Source: Curvibacter microcysteis | GTDB taxonomy: Bacteria; Pseudomonadota; Gammaproteobacteria; Burkholderiales; Burkholderiaceae_C | Assembly (NCBI RefSeq): GCF_028649435.1 | Contig: NZ_JAQSIN010000009.1 | DNA length: 64,000 bases | Direction: 5' to 3' (one strand) | Shown here: positions 41,389 through 50,869 of the stretch, piece by piece | Layout of the letters: each line of letters opens with the position of its first letter | Position numbering within the stretch: position 1 is the first letter of the stretch | Notes under the pieces: generated by a model | The model's input: only the letters and a program-made list of their open reading frames with translations | Told to the model about the DNA's origin: nothing | The model's database searches: none | Program-made: the position numbers and the translations under genes

Positions 41389-42054
41389 TCAGCGGAACTT
41401 GTTCTGGGCCACCGTCTTGAGGTCGCCGTCCAGGCTGGAGATGTAGCCAGCCAAGGCCTTCAGCTCGGCATGGCTGAACTGCTTGGCCACGCCACCCATG
41501 ACGCCATTGTTGCGGCCGACTTGGGGGTTGTTGTCCACTTGGTAAGCCTTCAAAGCCACAAACAGGTAGTCGCTGTATTGACCGGCCAGCTTGGGGTAGG
41601 ACGGATCGATCGGCTTGGCAAAGTTGTCGCCATGGCAGGACACGCAAGCGCCCTTCTTCAGCAGCTCACCCACCTTGGCGCTGGGTTCGCGCTTGGCCTT
41701 GTCCGGCAGGCTGGCGCCCTCGACTTGGCCCAGCTTGGCGTAGTAAGCGGACACGTCGGTGATGTCTTGCTCGCTCAGTGAATCGGCAATGCCGCGCATG
41801 GTGGGGTGCTTGCGCTCGCCCTTTTTGTACGCCGTCAAAGCCGCCGCGATGTACTTCTCGCCCTGCCCCGCGATGCGCGGCACCTTGTACACCTCGGGGA
41901 AGCTGGCTTGGTAGCCCTGGATGCCATGGCACCCAATGCACATGGCCACCTTCGCTTGGATGTCCGTCTTGACCTCATCGGCGCGGACGGTCGTGGAGAA
42001 GGCCGTCACGGAAGCGACAGCAAGGGCAAATACCGTGGTCAACATCTTGTTCAT
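41389..42054 (-). CDS. Dihaem cytochrome c (cytochrome c4-like)
   Basis: A 221-residue periplasmic protein with a signal peptide (about 1-25, TTVRADE) and two haem-binding motifs: CIGCH at 39-43 and CVSCH at 137-141. The layout of two similar domains, each with KLAGQ/RIAGQ and a later MxG region, is that of cytochrome c4 and related carriers that feed terminal oxidases. The oxidase cluster lies 10 kb away, so a functional link is plausible but not shown. It is divergent from moxR with a 111-bp gap. Confidence 0.9.
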   Translation of the reverse strand: MNKMLTTVFALAVASVTAFSTTVRADEVKTDIQAKVAMCIGCHGIQGYQASFPEVYKVPRIAGQGEKYIAAALTAYKKGERKHPTMRGIADSLSEQDITDVSAYYAKLGQVEGASLPDKAKREPSAKVGELLKKGACVSCHGDNFAKPIDPSYPKLAGQYSDYLFVALKAYQVDNNPQVGRNNGVMGGVAKQFSHAELKALAGYISSLDGDLKTVAQNKFR

Positions 42055-42165
42055 TTTGCGAGCACAATCAAATGGATGATTGAGTACCGAGGGGATTGAG
42101 AAAAATCAACGATTGATTATATCGAGCCCCGCTCCCGCAACACATCTGTTAAGCCAACACCGCCC

Positions 42166-43008
42166 ATGAAATTCCAAGGCTCCCAAAATTACGTCGCCAC
42201 GCAAGACCTGATGCTCGCCGTGAATGCGGCCATTACCTTGAAGCGCCCCTTGCTGGTCAAGGGCGAACCGGGCACCGGCAAGACCATGCTGGCCGAAGAA
42301 GTGTCCGAAGCGTTGGGCATGCCGTTGTTGCAATGGCACATCAAATCGACCACCAAAGCCCAGCAAGGCCTGTATGAATATGACGCGGTGAGTCGTCTGC
42401 GCGACTCGCAACTGGGTGACGAGCGGGTCAAGGACATCAACAACTACATCGTCAAAGGCGTGCTGTGGCAGGCCTTCACGGCGGACCAGCCGGTGGCCCT
42501 GCTGATTGACGAAATCGACAAGGCCGACATCGAGTTCCCGAACGACTTGCTGCGCGAAATCGACCGCATGGAGTTCTATTGCTACGAAACGCGCGAGATG
42601 ATCCGCGCCAAGAACCGCCCGCTGGTTTTCATCACCTCGAACAATGAGAAAGAGCTGCCCGACGCCTTCCTGCGCCGCTGCTTCTTCCACTACATCAAGT
42701 TCCCCGACGCCGAGACGATGAAGAAAATCGTCGACGTGCACTTCCCCACCTTGAAGGCCGACTTGCTGACGGCCGCCATGAAAACCTTCTACGACGTGCG
42801 CAACCTGCCCGGCCTGAAGAAAAAGCCCAGCACCTCCGAGCTGCTGGACTGGCTCAAGCTGCTGGTGGCCGAGGACATCCCCCTCGAAGCCCTGCAAAGC
42901 GCCGACAGCAAGGTCAGCGTGCCGCCACTGGTGGGCGCCCTGCTGAAAAACGAACAGGACGTGACCTTGTTCGAAAAGCTCGTGTTCATGAACCAGCGCA
43001 ACCGCTGA
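42166..43008 (+). CDS. MoxR-family AAA+ ATPase
   Basis: A 280-residue AAA+ protein with Walker A in GEPGTGKTMLAEEVSE (about 38-53), Walker B in ALLIDEIDKADIEF (about 110), sensor-1 in FITSNNEKELPDAFLRRC and a C-terminal lid. MoxR proteins act as chaperones that insert cofactors or remodel a partner carrying a VWA domain. Such a VWA protein is encoded two genes downstream on the same strand, giving the classical pairing, with a GNAT gene between. The client is unknown. Confidence 0.94.
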   Translation: MKFQGSQNYVATQDLMLAVNAAITLKRPLLVKGEPGTGKTMLAEEVSEALGMPLLQWHIKSTTKAQQGLYEYDAVSRLRDSQLGDERVKDINNYIVKGVLWQAFTADQPVALLIDEIDKADIEFPNDLLREIDRMEFYCYETREMIRAKNRPLVFITSNNEKELPDAFLRRCFFHYIKFPDAETMKKIVDVHFPTLKADLLTAAMKTFYDVRNLPGLKKKPSTSELLDWLKLLVAEDIPLEALQSADSKVSVPPLVGALLKNEQDVTLFEKLVFMNQRNR

Positions 43009-43039
43009 ACCCTGCGCGACTGAGCACTGGAGAGCACAC

Positions 43040-43645
43040 ATGGCATATGTGGAACCCGTCACCCTGAGCCTGAACGGCGTCAAGCTGGTGCCCCTGGGTC
43101 TGGAACACGAGGCAGGCCTGGCCGCCGCCGCTGCCGACGGCGAACTGTGGAACCTGCGCATCACCTCGGTGCCCGCGCCCGGGGAGACCCGCGCCTACAT
43201 CGAGACCGCCCTGCAAATGCGCGAGGCGGGCCACCGCTTTGCCTTCGCGGTGGTCGACGAGGCCAGTGGGCGCGTGCTGGGAACCACCAGCTACCACGAC
43301 ATCGTGCCGGCGATCCAGCGCGTGGAGATTGGTTACACCTGGTACGCCAAGAGCGTGCAACGCAGCCACGTCAACAGCAGCTGCAAGCTCATGATGATGG
43401 GCCACGCCTTCGACACCCTGGGCTGTGCCGTGGTGGGCTGGCGCACTGACAATTTCAACCACGCCTCGCAACGTGCCATCGAACGCCTGGGCGCGCGCAA
43501 GGACGGGGTGCTGCGCCACCACGCCCTGCGCCGCGACGGCACGGTGCGCGACACGGTGATGTACAGCATGCGCGCCGGCGAATGGCCCGAAGCCAAGGCC
43601 CAACTGTTGTACCTGCAGGCCCAGCGCGCCAGCGCCGGGCACTGA
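43040..43645 (+). CDS. GNAT acetyltransferase (RimJ/RimL-like)
   Basis: A 201-residue acetyltransferase of the RimJ/RimL type. The acceptor-side segment RFAFAVVDEASGRVLGTTSYHDI and IGYTWYAKSVQRSHVNSSCKLMMMGHAF form the acetyl-CoA site. The later FNHASQRAIERLGARKDGVLRHHALRRDG is typical of this branch. It could modify an N-terminus or a small molecule. A GGAG lies nine bases before the ATG. It is sandwiched between moxR (31 bp) and the VWA gene (24 bp), so it is probably part of that operon. Confidence 0.9.
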   Translation: MAYVEPVTLSLNGVKLVPLGLEHEAGLAAAAADGELWNLRITSVPAPGETRAYIETALQMREAGHRFAFAVVDEASGRVLGTTSYHDIVPAIQRVEIGYTWYAKSVQRSHVNSSCKLMMMGHAFDTLGCAVVGWRTDNFNHASQRAIERLGARKDGVLRHHALRRDGTVRDTVMYSMRAGEWPEAKAQLLYLQAQRASAGH

Positions 43646-43669
43646 CCCCGTTCCTCGCAGGAGCCGCCC

Positions 43670-44860
43670 ATGCTGATCGACTTTTTCTACACCTTGCGCA
43701 GCGCCAAGCTGCCCGTCTCGGTCAAGGAGTACCTGACCCTGCTCGAAGCCCTGCAGGCCGATGTGGTGGGGCCCAACTCCGACAACGCCTGGAAGATCGA
43801 CGACTTCTATTACCTGTCGCGCACGGCGCTGGTGAAGGACGAGAAACACTACGACAAGTTCGACCGCGCCTTTGCCGCCTATTTCAAGGGCGTCGAAATG
43901 CTGGCCGACTTCACCAAAGACGTTCCGCTGGAATGGCTGCGCAAAAACCTGGAGCTGGAGCTCAGTCCCGAAGAAAAAGCCAAAATCGAAAAACTCGGCT
44001 GGGATGAGCTCATGGAAACGCTGAAAAAGCGTTTTGAAGAGCAAAAAGAACGCCACGAAGGCGGCAGCAAATGGATTGGCACGGGCGGCACCAGCCCCTT
44101 TGGCGCCAACGGCTACAACCCCCAAGGCATCCGCATCGGGCAGGACAAGGGCCGCAACAAAAGCGCCGTCAAAGTGTGGGACCAGCGCGCCTACAAGGAC
44201 TACGACGACACGCAAGAGCTGGGCACCCGCAACATCAAGGTGGCGCTGCGCCGCCTGCGCAAGTTCGCCCGGGAGGGCTCGGCCGAGGAACTGGACCTGC
44301 CCGACACCATCCGCTCCACCGCGGCCAACGCTGGCTGGCTGGACATCAAGATGGTGCCCGAGCGCCACAACAACGTGAAGGTGCTGCTGCTCATGGACGT
44401 GGGCGGCACCATGGACGAGCACATTGCGCGCGTCGAAGAGATGTTCTCCGCCGCCAAGGCCGAGTTCAAACACCTGGAGTTCTATTACTTCCACAACTGC
44501 GTCTACGACTACATGTGGAAGAACAACAAGCGCCGCTTCTCGGAGAAGTTCGCCACCTGGGACATCATCCGCAAGTACAACAAGGACTACAAGCTGATCT
44601 TCATCGGGGACGCCACCATGAGCCCCTATGAGATCCTGCAGCCTGGCGGCAGCGTGGAATACAACAACGAAGAGCCAGGCGCCGAGTGGATGCAGCGCCT
44701 CACCAACGCGTTCCCCAAGTTCGCCTGGATCAACCCCGAGCCGCAAGGCGTGTGGCAATACCGGCAAAGCATTGCGGTGATCCAGCAGCTGGTGAACCAA
44801 CGCATGTTCCCCCTGACCTTGAAGGGCCTCGAAGACGCGATGCGCATGCTGTCAAAATAG
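43670..44860 (+). CDS. CoxE-like VWA-domain protein
   Basis: A 396-residue cytosolic protein related to the CoxE/YeaD VWA group. A helical N-terminal part (about 1-130) is followed by a VWA domain from about residue 235. Its metal-site motif is MDVGGTMD (D243 to T247), that is DxGxT instead of the usual DxSxS, so metal binding may be altered. The end VWQYRQSIAVIQQLVNQRMFPLTLKGLEDAMR is also characteristic. AGGAG precedes the ATG. Third gene of moxR-GNAT-VWA; the tamA ATG is 4 bp after its stop. Confidence 0.88.
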   Translation: MLIDFFYTLRSAKLPVSVKEYLTLLEALQADVVGPNSDNAWKIDDFYYLSRTALVKDEKHYDKFDRAFAAYFKGVEMLADFTKDVPLEWLRKNLELELSPEEKAKIEKLGWDELMETLKKRFEEQKERHEGGSKWIGTGGTSPFGANGYNPQGIRIGQDKGRNKSAVKVWDQRAYKDYDDTQELGTRNIKVALRRLRKFAREGSAEELDLPDTIRSTAANAGWLDIKMVPERHNNVKVLLLMDVGGTMDEHIARVEEMFSAAKAEFKHLEFYYFHNCVYDYMWKNNKRRFSEKFATWDIIRKYNKDYKLIFIGDATMSPYEILQPGGSVEYNNEEPGAEWMQRLTNAFPKFAWINPEPQGVWQYRQSIAVIQQLVNQRMFPLTLKGLEDAMRMLSK

Positions 44861-44864
44861 ACGC

Positions 44865-46766
44865 ATGTTCGGATTCAGGCGAGGCAAGCCGGCGCACACG
44901 CCGGCTTTTTTGTGGCTGCTGTGGCTGGCCCTCTTCACCCTGGGCAATGCCTGGGCGGCCGACCCACGCCCCGCCACCGCCCCTGCCGCCTTCGACCTGC
45001 AAGTCCAAGCGCCCGACGCACTGCGCGAACACCTGATGCGCCACCTCGAATTGCTGCAGTACCGGGAGCTTCAGGACCTGGACCGTGAGGAGCTGGACCG
45101 CCTGCTGGGCAGTGCCCACGACAACGCCCTCGAATTGCTGGCCACCCAAGGCTACTTCAGCGCCACCGTCGAACTGAGCGTGCAGGACCCCGGCCCGCCA
45201 GAGGCCCTGGCCGCAGCGGCCAGCACCCCATCCACGACCGACGCCAGCGCCAAGCCCCAGCAGCCCGGCCCGCGCTGGACGGTGCTGCTCAAGGTGCAGC
45301 CCGGCGAGCCAGTGCGCATCAGCCGCTTCAGCCTTCAATTGCAAGGTGAGATCCTCAACAGCAACGCCCTGGCGGCACAACAAAAAGACTTGGAAGACAG
45401 CTGGGCCCTGCGCCCCGGCACCCTTTTCACCCAGGCCGCCTGGGACCAGGCCAAGACCGAGGCCTTGCGCCGCCTGACGGCCAACCGCTTCCCTACCGGC
45501 CACCTGCTGCGCAGCGAAGCCGCCATCGACACCGACCTGCACGAGGCGGTGCTCAGCCTGACGTTGGACTCCGGCCCCGACTACCGCTTTGGTGACATCG
45601 TGGTCGAAGGCACACGCTTGCACGATCCCGAGCTGGTGCGCCGCCTGGCCCAGATCCCACCAGGCACGGTCTACACCCAGACCCGCCTGCTGGAGGCCCA
45701 GCAACGCGTGGCCGACAGCGGCTACTTTGACTCCGTGTTCATGTCGCTGGACACCCAAGGCGACCCGCAAAACGCCACCGTGCGCGTGCAGGTGCGCGAA
45801 GCCAAGCTGCACAAATGGGTGCTGGGCATTGGCGCCAGCACCGACAGCGGCGCACGCCTGTCCAGCGAATACACGCACCGCAAACTGCCCTGGCTGGACT
45901 GGCGCGCAGTCAGCAAGTTGTCGCTGGACCGTGAAACCAAAACCCTGGGCACCGAACTCACCGGCCAGCCCGACACCGACAACTGGCGCGCCACCACCTC
46001 GGCCCAGCTGCAGCGCCAGCTCGGCGGCAGCGCACCGGTCAACAGCCTGATGCTGCGCGCCGGCCGCAGCAAAACCGAGGAACGCTACGACCGCAACCTG
46101 TTCCTGCAGTACGACCACGCCATCACCCAAAGCAGCCCGCCCGAAAACGCCTCCAGCGTGTCCGCCAACTACGCCTGGACGCGGCGCAACTTCAACACCC
46201 TGCCCTTCCCCACCCAGGGCTTCGGCCTGGCGGTGGAACTGGGCGCGGGCCTGACCCTGGGCGCCCAGCGTGAGCCCTACCTGCGCAGCCGGGCCCGCAT
46301 CCTGGGCTTTTTGCCGATCGGGGTCAGCCCCGAGCGCAGCCTGGCCAGCACCCCCCGCCTGGCTTGGCGCGCTGAAGGCGGCGCCATTGGCGCGCGCAGC
46401 AACGTGGTTCTGCCCAGCACCCAGCGCTTTTTGACCGGTGGCGACACCACCGTGCGCGGCTACGGCTACCGCGAAATCGGCGTCGTGCAGGCCGACGGCA
46501 GCCTGTCGGCCGGGCGCTACCTGGCCGTCGGCAGCCTGGAATGGCAGCAACCGCTGCGCAGCCAGGGCCGCACCACCGCCTGGGATGCCGCCGTGTTTGT
46601 CGATGCCGGCGCCGTGGCCAACCAGGCCAGCGAACTCAAGGCCAAAGTGGGCCTGGGCGTGGGAGCACGCTGGCGCAGCCCCGTGGGCCCGCTGGCCCTG
46701 GACCTCGCCTGGGGCGCTGCCACGCACCGTTGGCGCCTGCACATGAACCTGGGCTTCAGCTTCTGA
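44865..46766 (+). CDS. tamA: Translocation and assembly module TamA (Omp85 family)
   Basis: Outer-membrane beta-barrel that, with TamB, helps insert autotransporters and other outer-membrane proteins. The 633 residues comprise a signal peptide (hydrophobic core LWLLWLALFTLGNAWA, about 16-31), POTRA domains (to about 320) and a C-terminal barrel. The Omp85 motif QRFLTGGDTTVRGYGYREIG is at about 520, and the last strand ends in phenylalanine (LGFSF). No Shine-Dalgarno precedes the ATG, and a terminator hairpin covers codons 8-15, which is unusual. tamB follows in 17 bp. Confidence 0.94.
   Translation: MFGFRRGKPAHTPAFLWLLWLALFTLGNAWAADPRPATAPAAFDLQVQAPDALREHLMRHLELLQYRELQDLDREELDRLLGSAHDNALELLATQGYFSATVELSVQDPGPPEALAAAASTPSTTDASAKPQQPGPRWTVLLKVQPGEPVRISRFSLQLQGEILNSNALAAQQKDLEDSWALRPGTLFTQAAWDQAKTEALRRLTANRFPTGHLLRSEAAIDTDLHEAVLSLTLDSGPDYRFGDIVVEGTRLHDPELVRRLAQIPPGTVYTQTRLLEAQQRVADSGYFDSVFMSLDTQGDPQNATVRVQVREAKLHKWVLGIGASTDSGARLSSEYTHRKLPWLDWRAVSKLSLDRETKTLGTELTGQPDTDNWRATTSAQLQRQLGGSAPVNSLMLRAGRSKTEERYDRNLFLQYDHAITQSSPPENASSVSANYAWTRRNFNTLPFPTQGFGLAVELGAGLTLGAQREPYLRSRARILGFLPIGVSPERSLASTPRLAWRAEGGAIGARSNVVLPSTQRFLTGGDTTVRGYGYREIGVVQADGSLSAGRYLAVGSLEWQQPLRSQGRTTAWDAAVFVDAGAVANQASELKAKVGLGVGARWRSPVGPLALDLAWGAATHRWRLHMNLGFSF
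44886..44911 (+). terminator. Intrinsic terminator-like hairpin inside the start of tamA
   Basis: Arms AAGCCGGCG (44886-44894) and CGCCGGCTT (44899-44907), loop CACA, then Ts to 44911. It has the form of a strong terminator of the VWA operon but lies within the tamA signal-peptide codons. Confidence 0.8.
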
Positions 46767-46783
46767 GCCCGCCGCCTCCCACC

Positions 46784-49700
46784 ATGTCGACCTCCCAAGC
46801 CCCCAGCCCCCAGACCACCCCGGCCACCCCGCCAGCGCCCCACCGGGCGCGGCGCTGGCTGGGTGGCGCTGCGCTGCTCGTGGGACTGCCCCTGGCCCTG
46901 CTGGGTGGGCTGGGCTGGTGGGCCGGCAGCGAGGGCTCGCTCGCCACCATGGCCGAGCAAGCCCCGCGCTTCCTGCCTGCGGGCCAGACACTGAACCTGC
47001 GCGGTGTGCGCGGCAGCCTGCTGCGCGGCGGCCAGATTGACGAACTCCAATGGGCCCAGCCCGGCACGGCGCTGACCCTGAGCGATCTGACAATCGCCTG
47101 GGACTGGCGCCCCCTGCTGGACCGGCACCTGGCCCTGAGCCAGTTGGAGGCGCGCAGCCTCGAGATCCGGATCGAAGACAGCGCCACGCCCGCCAGCCCC
47201 CCGCTGACCGAGCTGCGCCTGCCGCTGACCATTGACACCCCCCTGAGCCTGGGGGAGCTCAAGCTGCCTGCTGCGGCCGGCCTGCAGGTGAAGGACTTCT
47301 CGGGCCACTACCACTACGACGGTCAGCAGCACCACCTGCAGTGGGGCGAGCTGAACCTGGCAGCGGGTCACTACCACGGCGACATCCGCTTGCAAGCCGA
47401 CGCCCCCATGGCACTGACAGCGCGCATCGAGGGCGAAGTGCCCACGCCACTCAAAGCCCCGGCGCCAGCGGCCGTGCAGGCCCGTGTGCTGCTGCAAGGC
47501 AGCCTGTCGGGCCCAGACGCCACCCTGCAACTGCAGGCCGAACTCAGCCCAGAAGCCGACGAGGCCAGCCACACGCACGCCGACGCGCCCCCGCCAAGCC
47601 CATTGAAAAAGGCCCCCAGCCAGGCGACGGCCAGCGCCCGAGCCCACCCGCACCAGCCTGCAGCCTCCCCCATGAGCGCCCACCTGAGCGCCCAGGTCCG
47701 GCCCTGGGCGCGCCAACCGCTGCACCAGGCTCAGCTGCAACTCAGCGCCATCGACCTCAGCCTGCTGTGGCCGCAAGCCCCGGTCACCGCCCTGTCGGGC
47801 ACGGTTGACGTGCAGCCCCCAGCCCCAGACGCCGCGCCAGCCCAGTGGGGAGCCCGGCTGAAACTCCACAACGCCGCACCCGGCCCCTGGGACCTGCAGC
47901 GCTTGCCTGTCACGCAGCTGAGCGCCACCGTGCGCCAGGAGCCCCACCCTGAAGGCAGCACCTGGCTGGCCGAGGACATGCAAGTGCAACTGGGCACCGG
48001 CCTGCTGCGCCTGAACGCCCGCTGGCCCCAGGCCGCCCCCGGCCAAAGCCCGGCATGGCGCGTCCAGTCCCAGCTGCAAGGTATCAACCCCGCCGCCTTG
48101 CTCAGCACCCTGCCCCCCGCCGCCATTGACGGCCAGCTCAGTGCCCAGGGCCTGAGCGGCCCCGGCAGCCAGGTGGACGACCTGAGCTTCAGCACCGACC
48201 TGCAAGCCCGAGCGCTGAGCGCCAACCCCAAGACCCCAGCCGCCCCTTCGGCCGCCCTCTGGAGCGCACTGCAACTGAAACAAGCCCGCGCCACTGGCCG
48301 CTGGCAGGCCGGCGAGTTGCAACTCGACGGCCTGCGCCTGGAGCTGGCCGAGGCCTCGCTCACTGGCCAGTTGCGGGCCCAAACCGCCCCCCTGGGCGGC
48401 AGTGCCCAGCTGCAATGGCAAGCCCCCGGTCTGAACGCCGAGCTCAAAGGTCAGCTCAGCGCCCAGCAAGGCCAGGGCCAATGGTTGGTCAAACTGCAAG
48501 ACGCTGCCGCCCTGAGCCGCTGGTTGCAAGGCCTGCCCGGCCTCAGCGCCCTGCGCAGCAGCCTGCCCGTGGCGGGCCAGGGCCAGTTGCAAGGCGACTG
48601 GCAAGGCGGTTGGGCCAGCCTGCTGGCCAACTGGAACGGCGAGCGCCCCCCCAGCACCGCACGCCCTCTGAGCCTGAATGTGCAACTCGACCTGCCCCGC
48701 CTGGACTGGGCCGCCGAGGGCCCCGTCGCCGGCCTGCGCGTGCAACAACTGCAGGCCCGCCTCGCCGGCAGCCTGCCTGGTGCGCCTGGCGCCCTGCCCT
48801 TGCAACTGAGCCTGCAAGGCGTGTTGGCCCAAGGAGGCCACAGCCTGCGGGCCCAAGTCCAGGCCCAGGCCGGCCAGGCCGCCACCAGCGGGCCCCAGGC
48901 CAGCCGCTGGACCGCCCTGCTGCAAACACTGAGCCTGCAGACCTCGGGTCAAGTGCCCGGCGGCCCCTGGACCCTGGGTTTGACAGCGCCCGTGAGCCTG
49001 CAACTCAGCCACAGCCCCCAGCAAGCCCTGACTGAACTCAGCTTGGCCCCGGGCCAAGCCGTGCTCCAAGGCAGCAGCCCGACGCCCGCCGAACTGCAGT
49101 GGCAGGCCGCGCGCTGGTCCAGCCTGAAGGGGCAAGCCCGCTGGGACAGCCAGGGCCAGCTGCGCCACATTCCGCAGGCCTGGCTGGAAGCCTTGGCGGC
49201 CCTGCGCGGTGACGGCAGCGGCCTGGGCGTGGCAGGCGACCTGGTGCTCAACGCCGACTGGAAGGCCCGCCTCGACCAGCGCGTGCAGGCCAGCCTGCGC
49301 GTGGCCCGACAAAGTGGCGACCTGCAACTGCAAGCCGACGACCTGCCCCCCGGCACCCAAGCCACCGCGGCACAGCGCAGCGCCGGGGTGCGCCAGGCCG
49401 AGCTGAACCTGCAGCTCGACGGTGAGCAAGTCGAGGCCCAACTGCGCTGGAACAGCGAGCGCGCCGGCCAAGTGCAAGCGCGCCTGAGCACCCGCTTGCG
49501 CCAGGACGCCCAAGGCTGGCAGTGGCCACCGGACGCACCGCTGTCGGGCGAACTCAAGGCCCAGCTGCCGCAGCTCGGCGCCTGGTCCATGCTGGCGCCA
49601 CCGGGCTGGCGCCTGCGCGGCACCCTGGACGCGCAGGCCAGCCTGCAAGGCACGCTGCAGAGCCCCCGTTGGACGGGCGACATCCGCGCCAGCAACCTGG

Positions 49701-50869
49701 CCTTGCGCTCTGTGGTCGAAGGGGTGGAGCTGCGCGAAGGCAAGTTGCGGGCCCAGCTCAGTGGCGACCAGATCGACATCCGCGAGTTCACCCTGCGGGG
49801 CGCCCCCGGCGGCGGCGGTGGCGATGGCGGCACGCTGAGCGCCACTGGCCAGGCCCGCTGGACCGGCCAGGCCCTTGAAGTTGACCTGCAAACCCAGGCT
49901 GAACGCCTGCGGGTTTCAGCGCGGGCGGACCGGCGCCTGGCCGTGTCCGGCCAGATCGGCATGCGCCTGCGTGACGGCCAGTTGAAGGTGCGCGGCGCAC
50001 TCAAGGCCGACCAGGCCCTGTTCATCCTGCCGGACGAAACCGCTCCCACCCTGGGCGCTGACGTCAAAGTCAGCTCCACCCAGCGCCGCGCCAACGCCCC
50101 CCTCGCGCCCCCAGGTCAGCCCAAGCCAGCCGCTGCGGCACCCGCCGCCAAAGCCGGCCCTGACGTGCAGGTCAGCTTTGACCTGGGCGATGACTTCCGA
50201 GTCCAGGGCCGGGGCCTGAGCACCCGCTTGCGCGGCACCTTGACCCTGCGCCTCCTTGCCAGTGGCGGCGACCCCCAGGTCACGGGCGAACTGCGCACCG
50301 ACCAGGGCCGCTACAAGGCCTATGGCCAGCAGCTCACCATCGAGACCGGGGTGCTGCGCTTCAGTGGCCGCTACGACGACCCCGCGCTGGAGGTGCTGGC
50401 GATCCGGCCCAACCTCTCGACGCGCGTGGGCGTGCAAATCACCGGCACGGTGCTGTCGCCCCGCGTGCGCTTGTTCTCCGAGCCGGAAATGGCGGACGCC
50501 GACAAACTGGCCTGGCTGGTGCTGGGCCGGGCCGCCGCCAGCGGCGCCGCGGAATCCGCCCTGCTGCAGCAGGCCGCCCTGGCCTTGCTCGGGGGCGGGC
50601 GCAGCCTGTCCGATGGGCTGGCCCAGTCGCTGGGCCTGGACGAGGTGTCCTTCAGCGGCGTGCGCAACACCGACACCGGCGTGACCAGCGCCGCCCTGAC
50701 CCTGGGCAAGCGCCTGTCCAAGGACTTTTATGTGTCTTACGAACGCAGTCTGGCCGGCACCATGGGCACGTTCTACATCTTCTACGACCTGACCCGGCGC
50801 CTCACCCTGCGCGCGCAGACGGGTGAAAAAAGCGCCGTGGACCTGATCTTCACGGTGAGCTACGACTGA
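46784..50869 (+). CDS. tamB: Translocation and assembly module TamB
   Basis: A 1361-residue inner-membrane-anchored periplasmic protein that pairs with TamA and also belongs to the AsmA-like lipid-bridge proteins. One N-terminal membrane helix (about 24-46) is followed by a very long beta-rich region, low in cysteine and rich in Gln, Leu and Ala. The C-terminal DUF490 domain ends with VSYERSLAGTMGTFYIFYDL. Start at 46784 is selected after tamA; the frame is open upstream inside tamA. Its stop overlaps that of the convergent chemoreceptor gene. Very high GC produces long open frames on the other strand. Confidence 0.94.
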   Translation: MSTSQAPSPQTTPATPPAPHRARRWLGGAALLVGLPLALLGGLGWWAGSEGSLATMAEQAPRFLPAGQTLNLRGVRGSLLRGGQIDELQWAQPGTALTLSDLTIAWDWRPLLDRHLALSQLEARSLEIRIEDSATPASPPLTELRLPLTIDTPLSLGELKLPAAAGLQVKDFSGHYHYDGQQHHLQWGELNLAAGHYHGDIRLQADAPMALTARIEGEVPTPLKAPAPAAVQARVLLQGSLSGPDATLQLQAELSPEADEASHTHADAPPPSPLKKAPSQATASARAHPHQPAASPMSAHLSAQVRPWARQPLHQAQLQLSAIDLSLLWPQAPVTALSGTVDVQPPAPDAAPAQWGARLKLHNAAPGPWDLQRLPVTQLSATVRQEPHPEGSTWLAEDMQVQLGTGLLRLNARWPQAAPGQSPAWRVQSQLQGINPAALLSTLPPAAIDGQLSAQGLSGPGSQVDDLSFSTDLQARALSANPKTPAAPSAALWSALQLKQARATGRWQAGELQLDGLRLELAEASLTGQLRAQTAPLGGSAQLQWQAPGLNAELKGQLSAQQGQGQWLVKLQDAAALSRWLQGLPGLSALRSSLPVAGQGQLQGDWQGGWASLLANWNGERPPSTARPLSLNVQLDLPRLDWAAEGPVAGLRVQQLQARLAGSLPGAPGALPLQLSLQGVLAQGGHSLRAQVQAQAGQAATSGPQASRWTALLQTLSLQTSGQVPGGPWTLGLTAPVSLQLSHSPQQALTELSLAPGQAVLQGSSPTPAELQWQAARWSSLKGQARWDSQGQLRHIPQAWLEALAALRGDGSGLGVAGDLVLNADWKARLDQRVQASLRVARQSGDLQLQADDLPPGTQATAAQRSAGVRQAELNLQLDGEQVEAQLRWNSERAGQVQARLSTRLRQDAQGWQWPPDAPLSGELKAQLPQLGAWSMLAPPGWRLRGTLDAQASLQGTLQSPRWTGDIRASNLALRSVVEGVELREGKLRAQLSGDQIDIREFTLRGAPGGGGGDGGTLSATGQARWTGQALEVDLQTQAERLRVSARADRRLAVSGQIGMRLRDGQLKVRGALKADQALFILPDETAPTLGADVKVSSTQRRANAPLAPPGQPKPAAAAPAAKAGPDVQVSFDLGDDFRVQGRGLSTRLRGTLTLRLLASGGDPQVTGELRTDQGRYKAYGQQLTIETGVLRFSGRYDDPALEVLAIRPNLSTRVGVQITGTVLSPRVRLFSEPEMADADKLAWLVLGRAAASGAAESALLQQAALALLGGGRSLSDGLAQSLGLDEVSFSGVRNTDTGVTSAALTLGKRLSKDFYVSYERSLAGTMGTFYIFYDLTRRLTLRAQTGEKSAVDLIFTVSYD

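Noticed and set aside
42986..44800. A 604-residue frame opposite the GNAT and VWA genes
   Set aside because: It overlaps two well-supported genes completely and has the same artefact composition.
46517..49891. A 1124-residue open frame antisense to tamB
   Set aside because: It lies opposite a well-supported gene with strong codon bias. In GC-rich DNA, codons with G or C in the third position leave the reverse frame open. The translation is low-complexity Gly/Ala/Gln with no domain.
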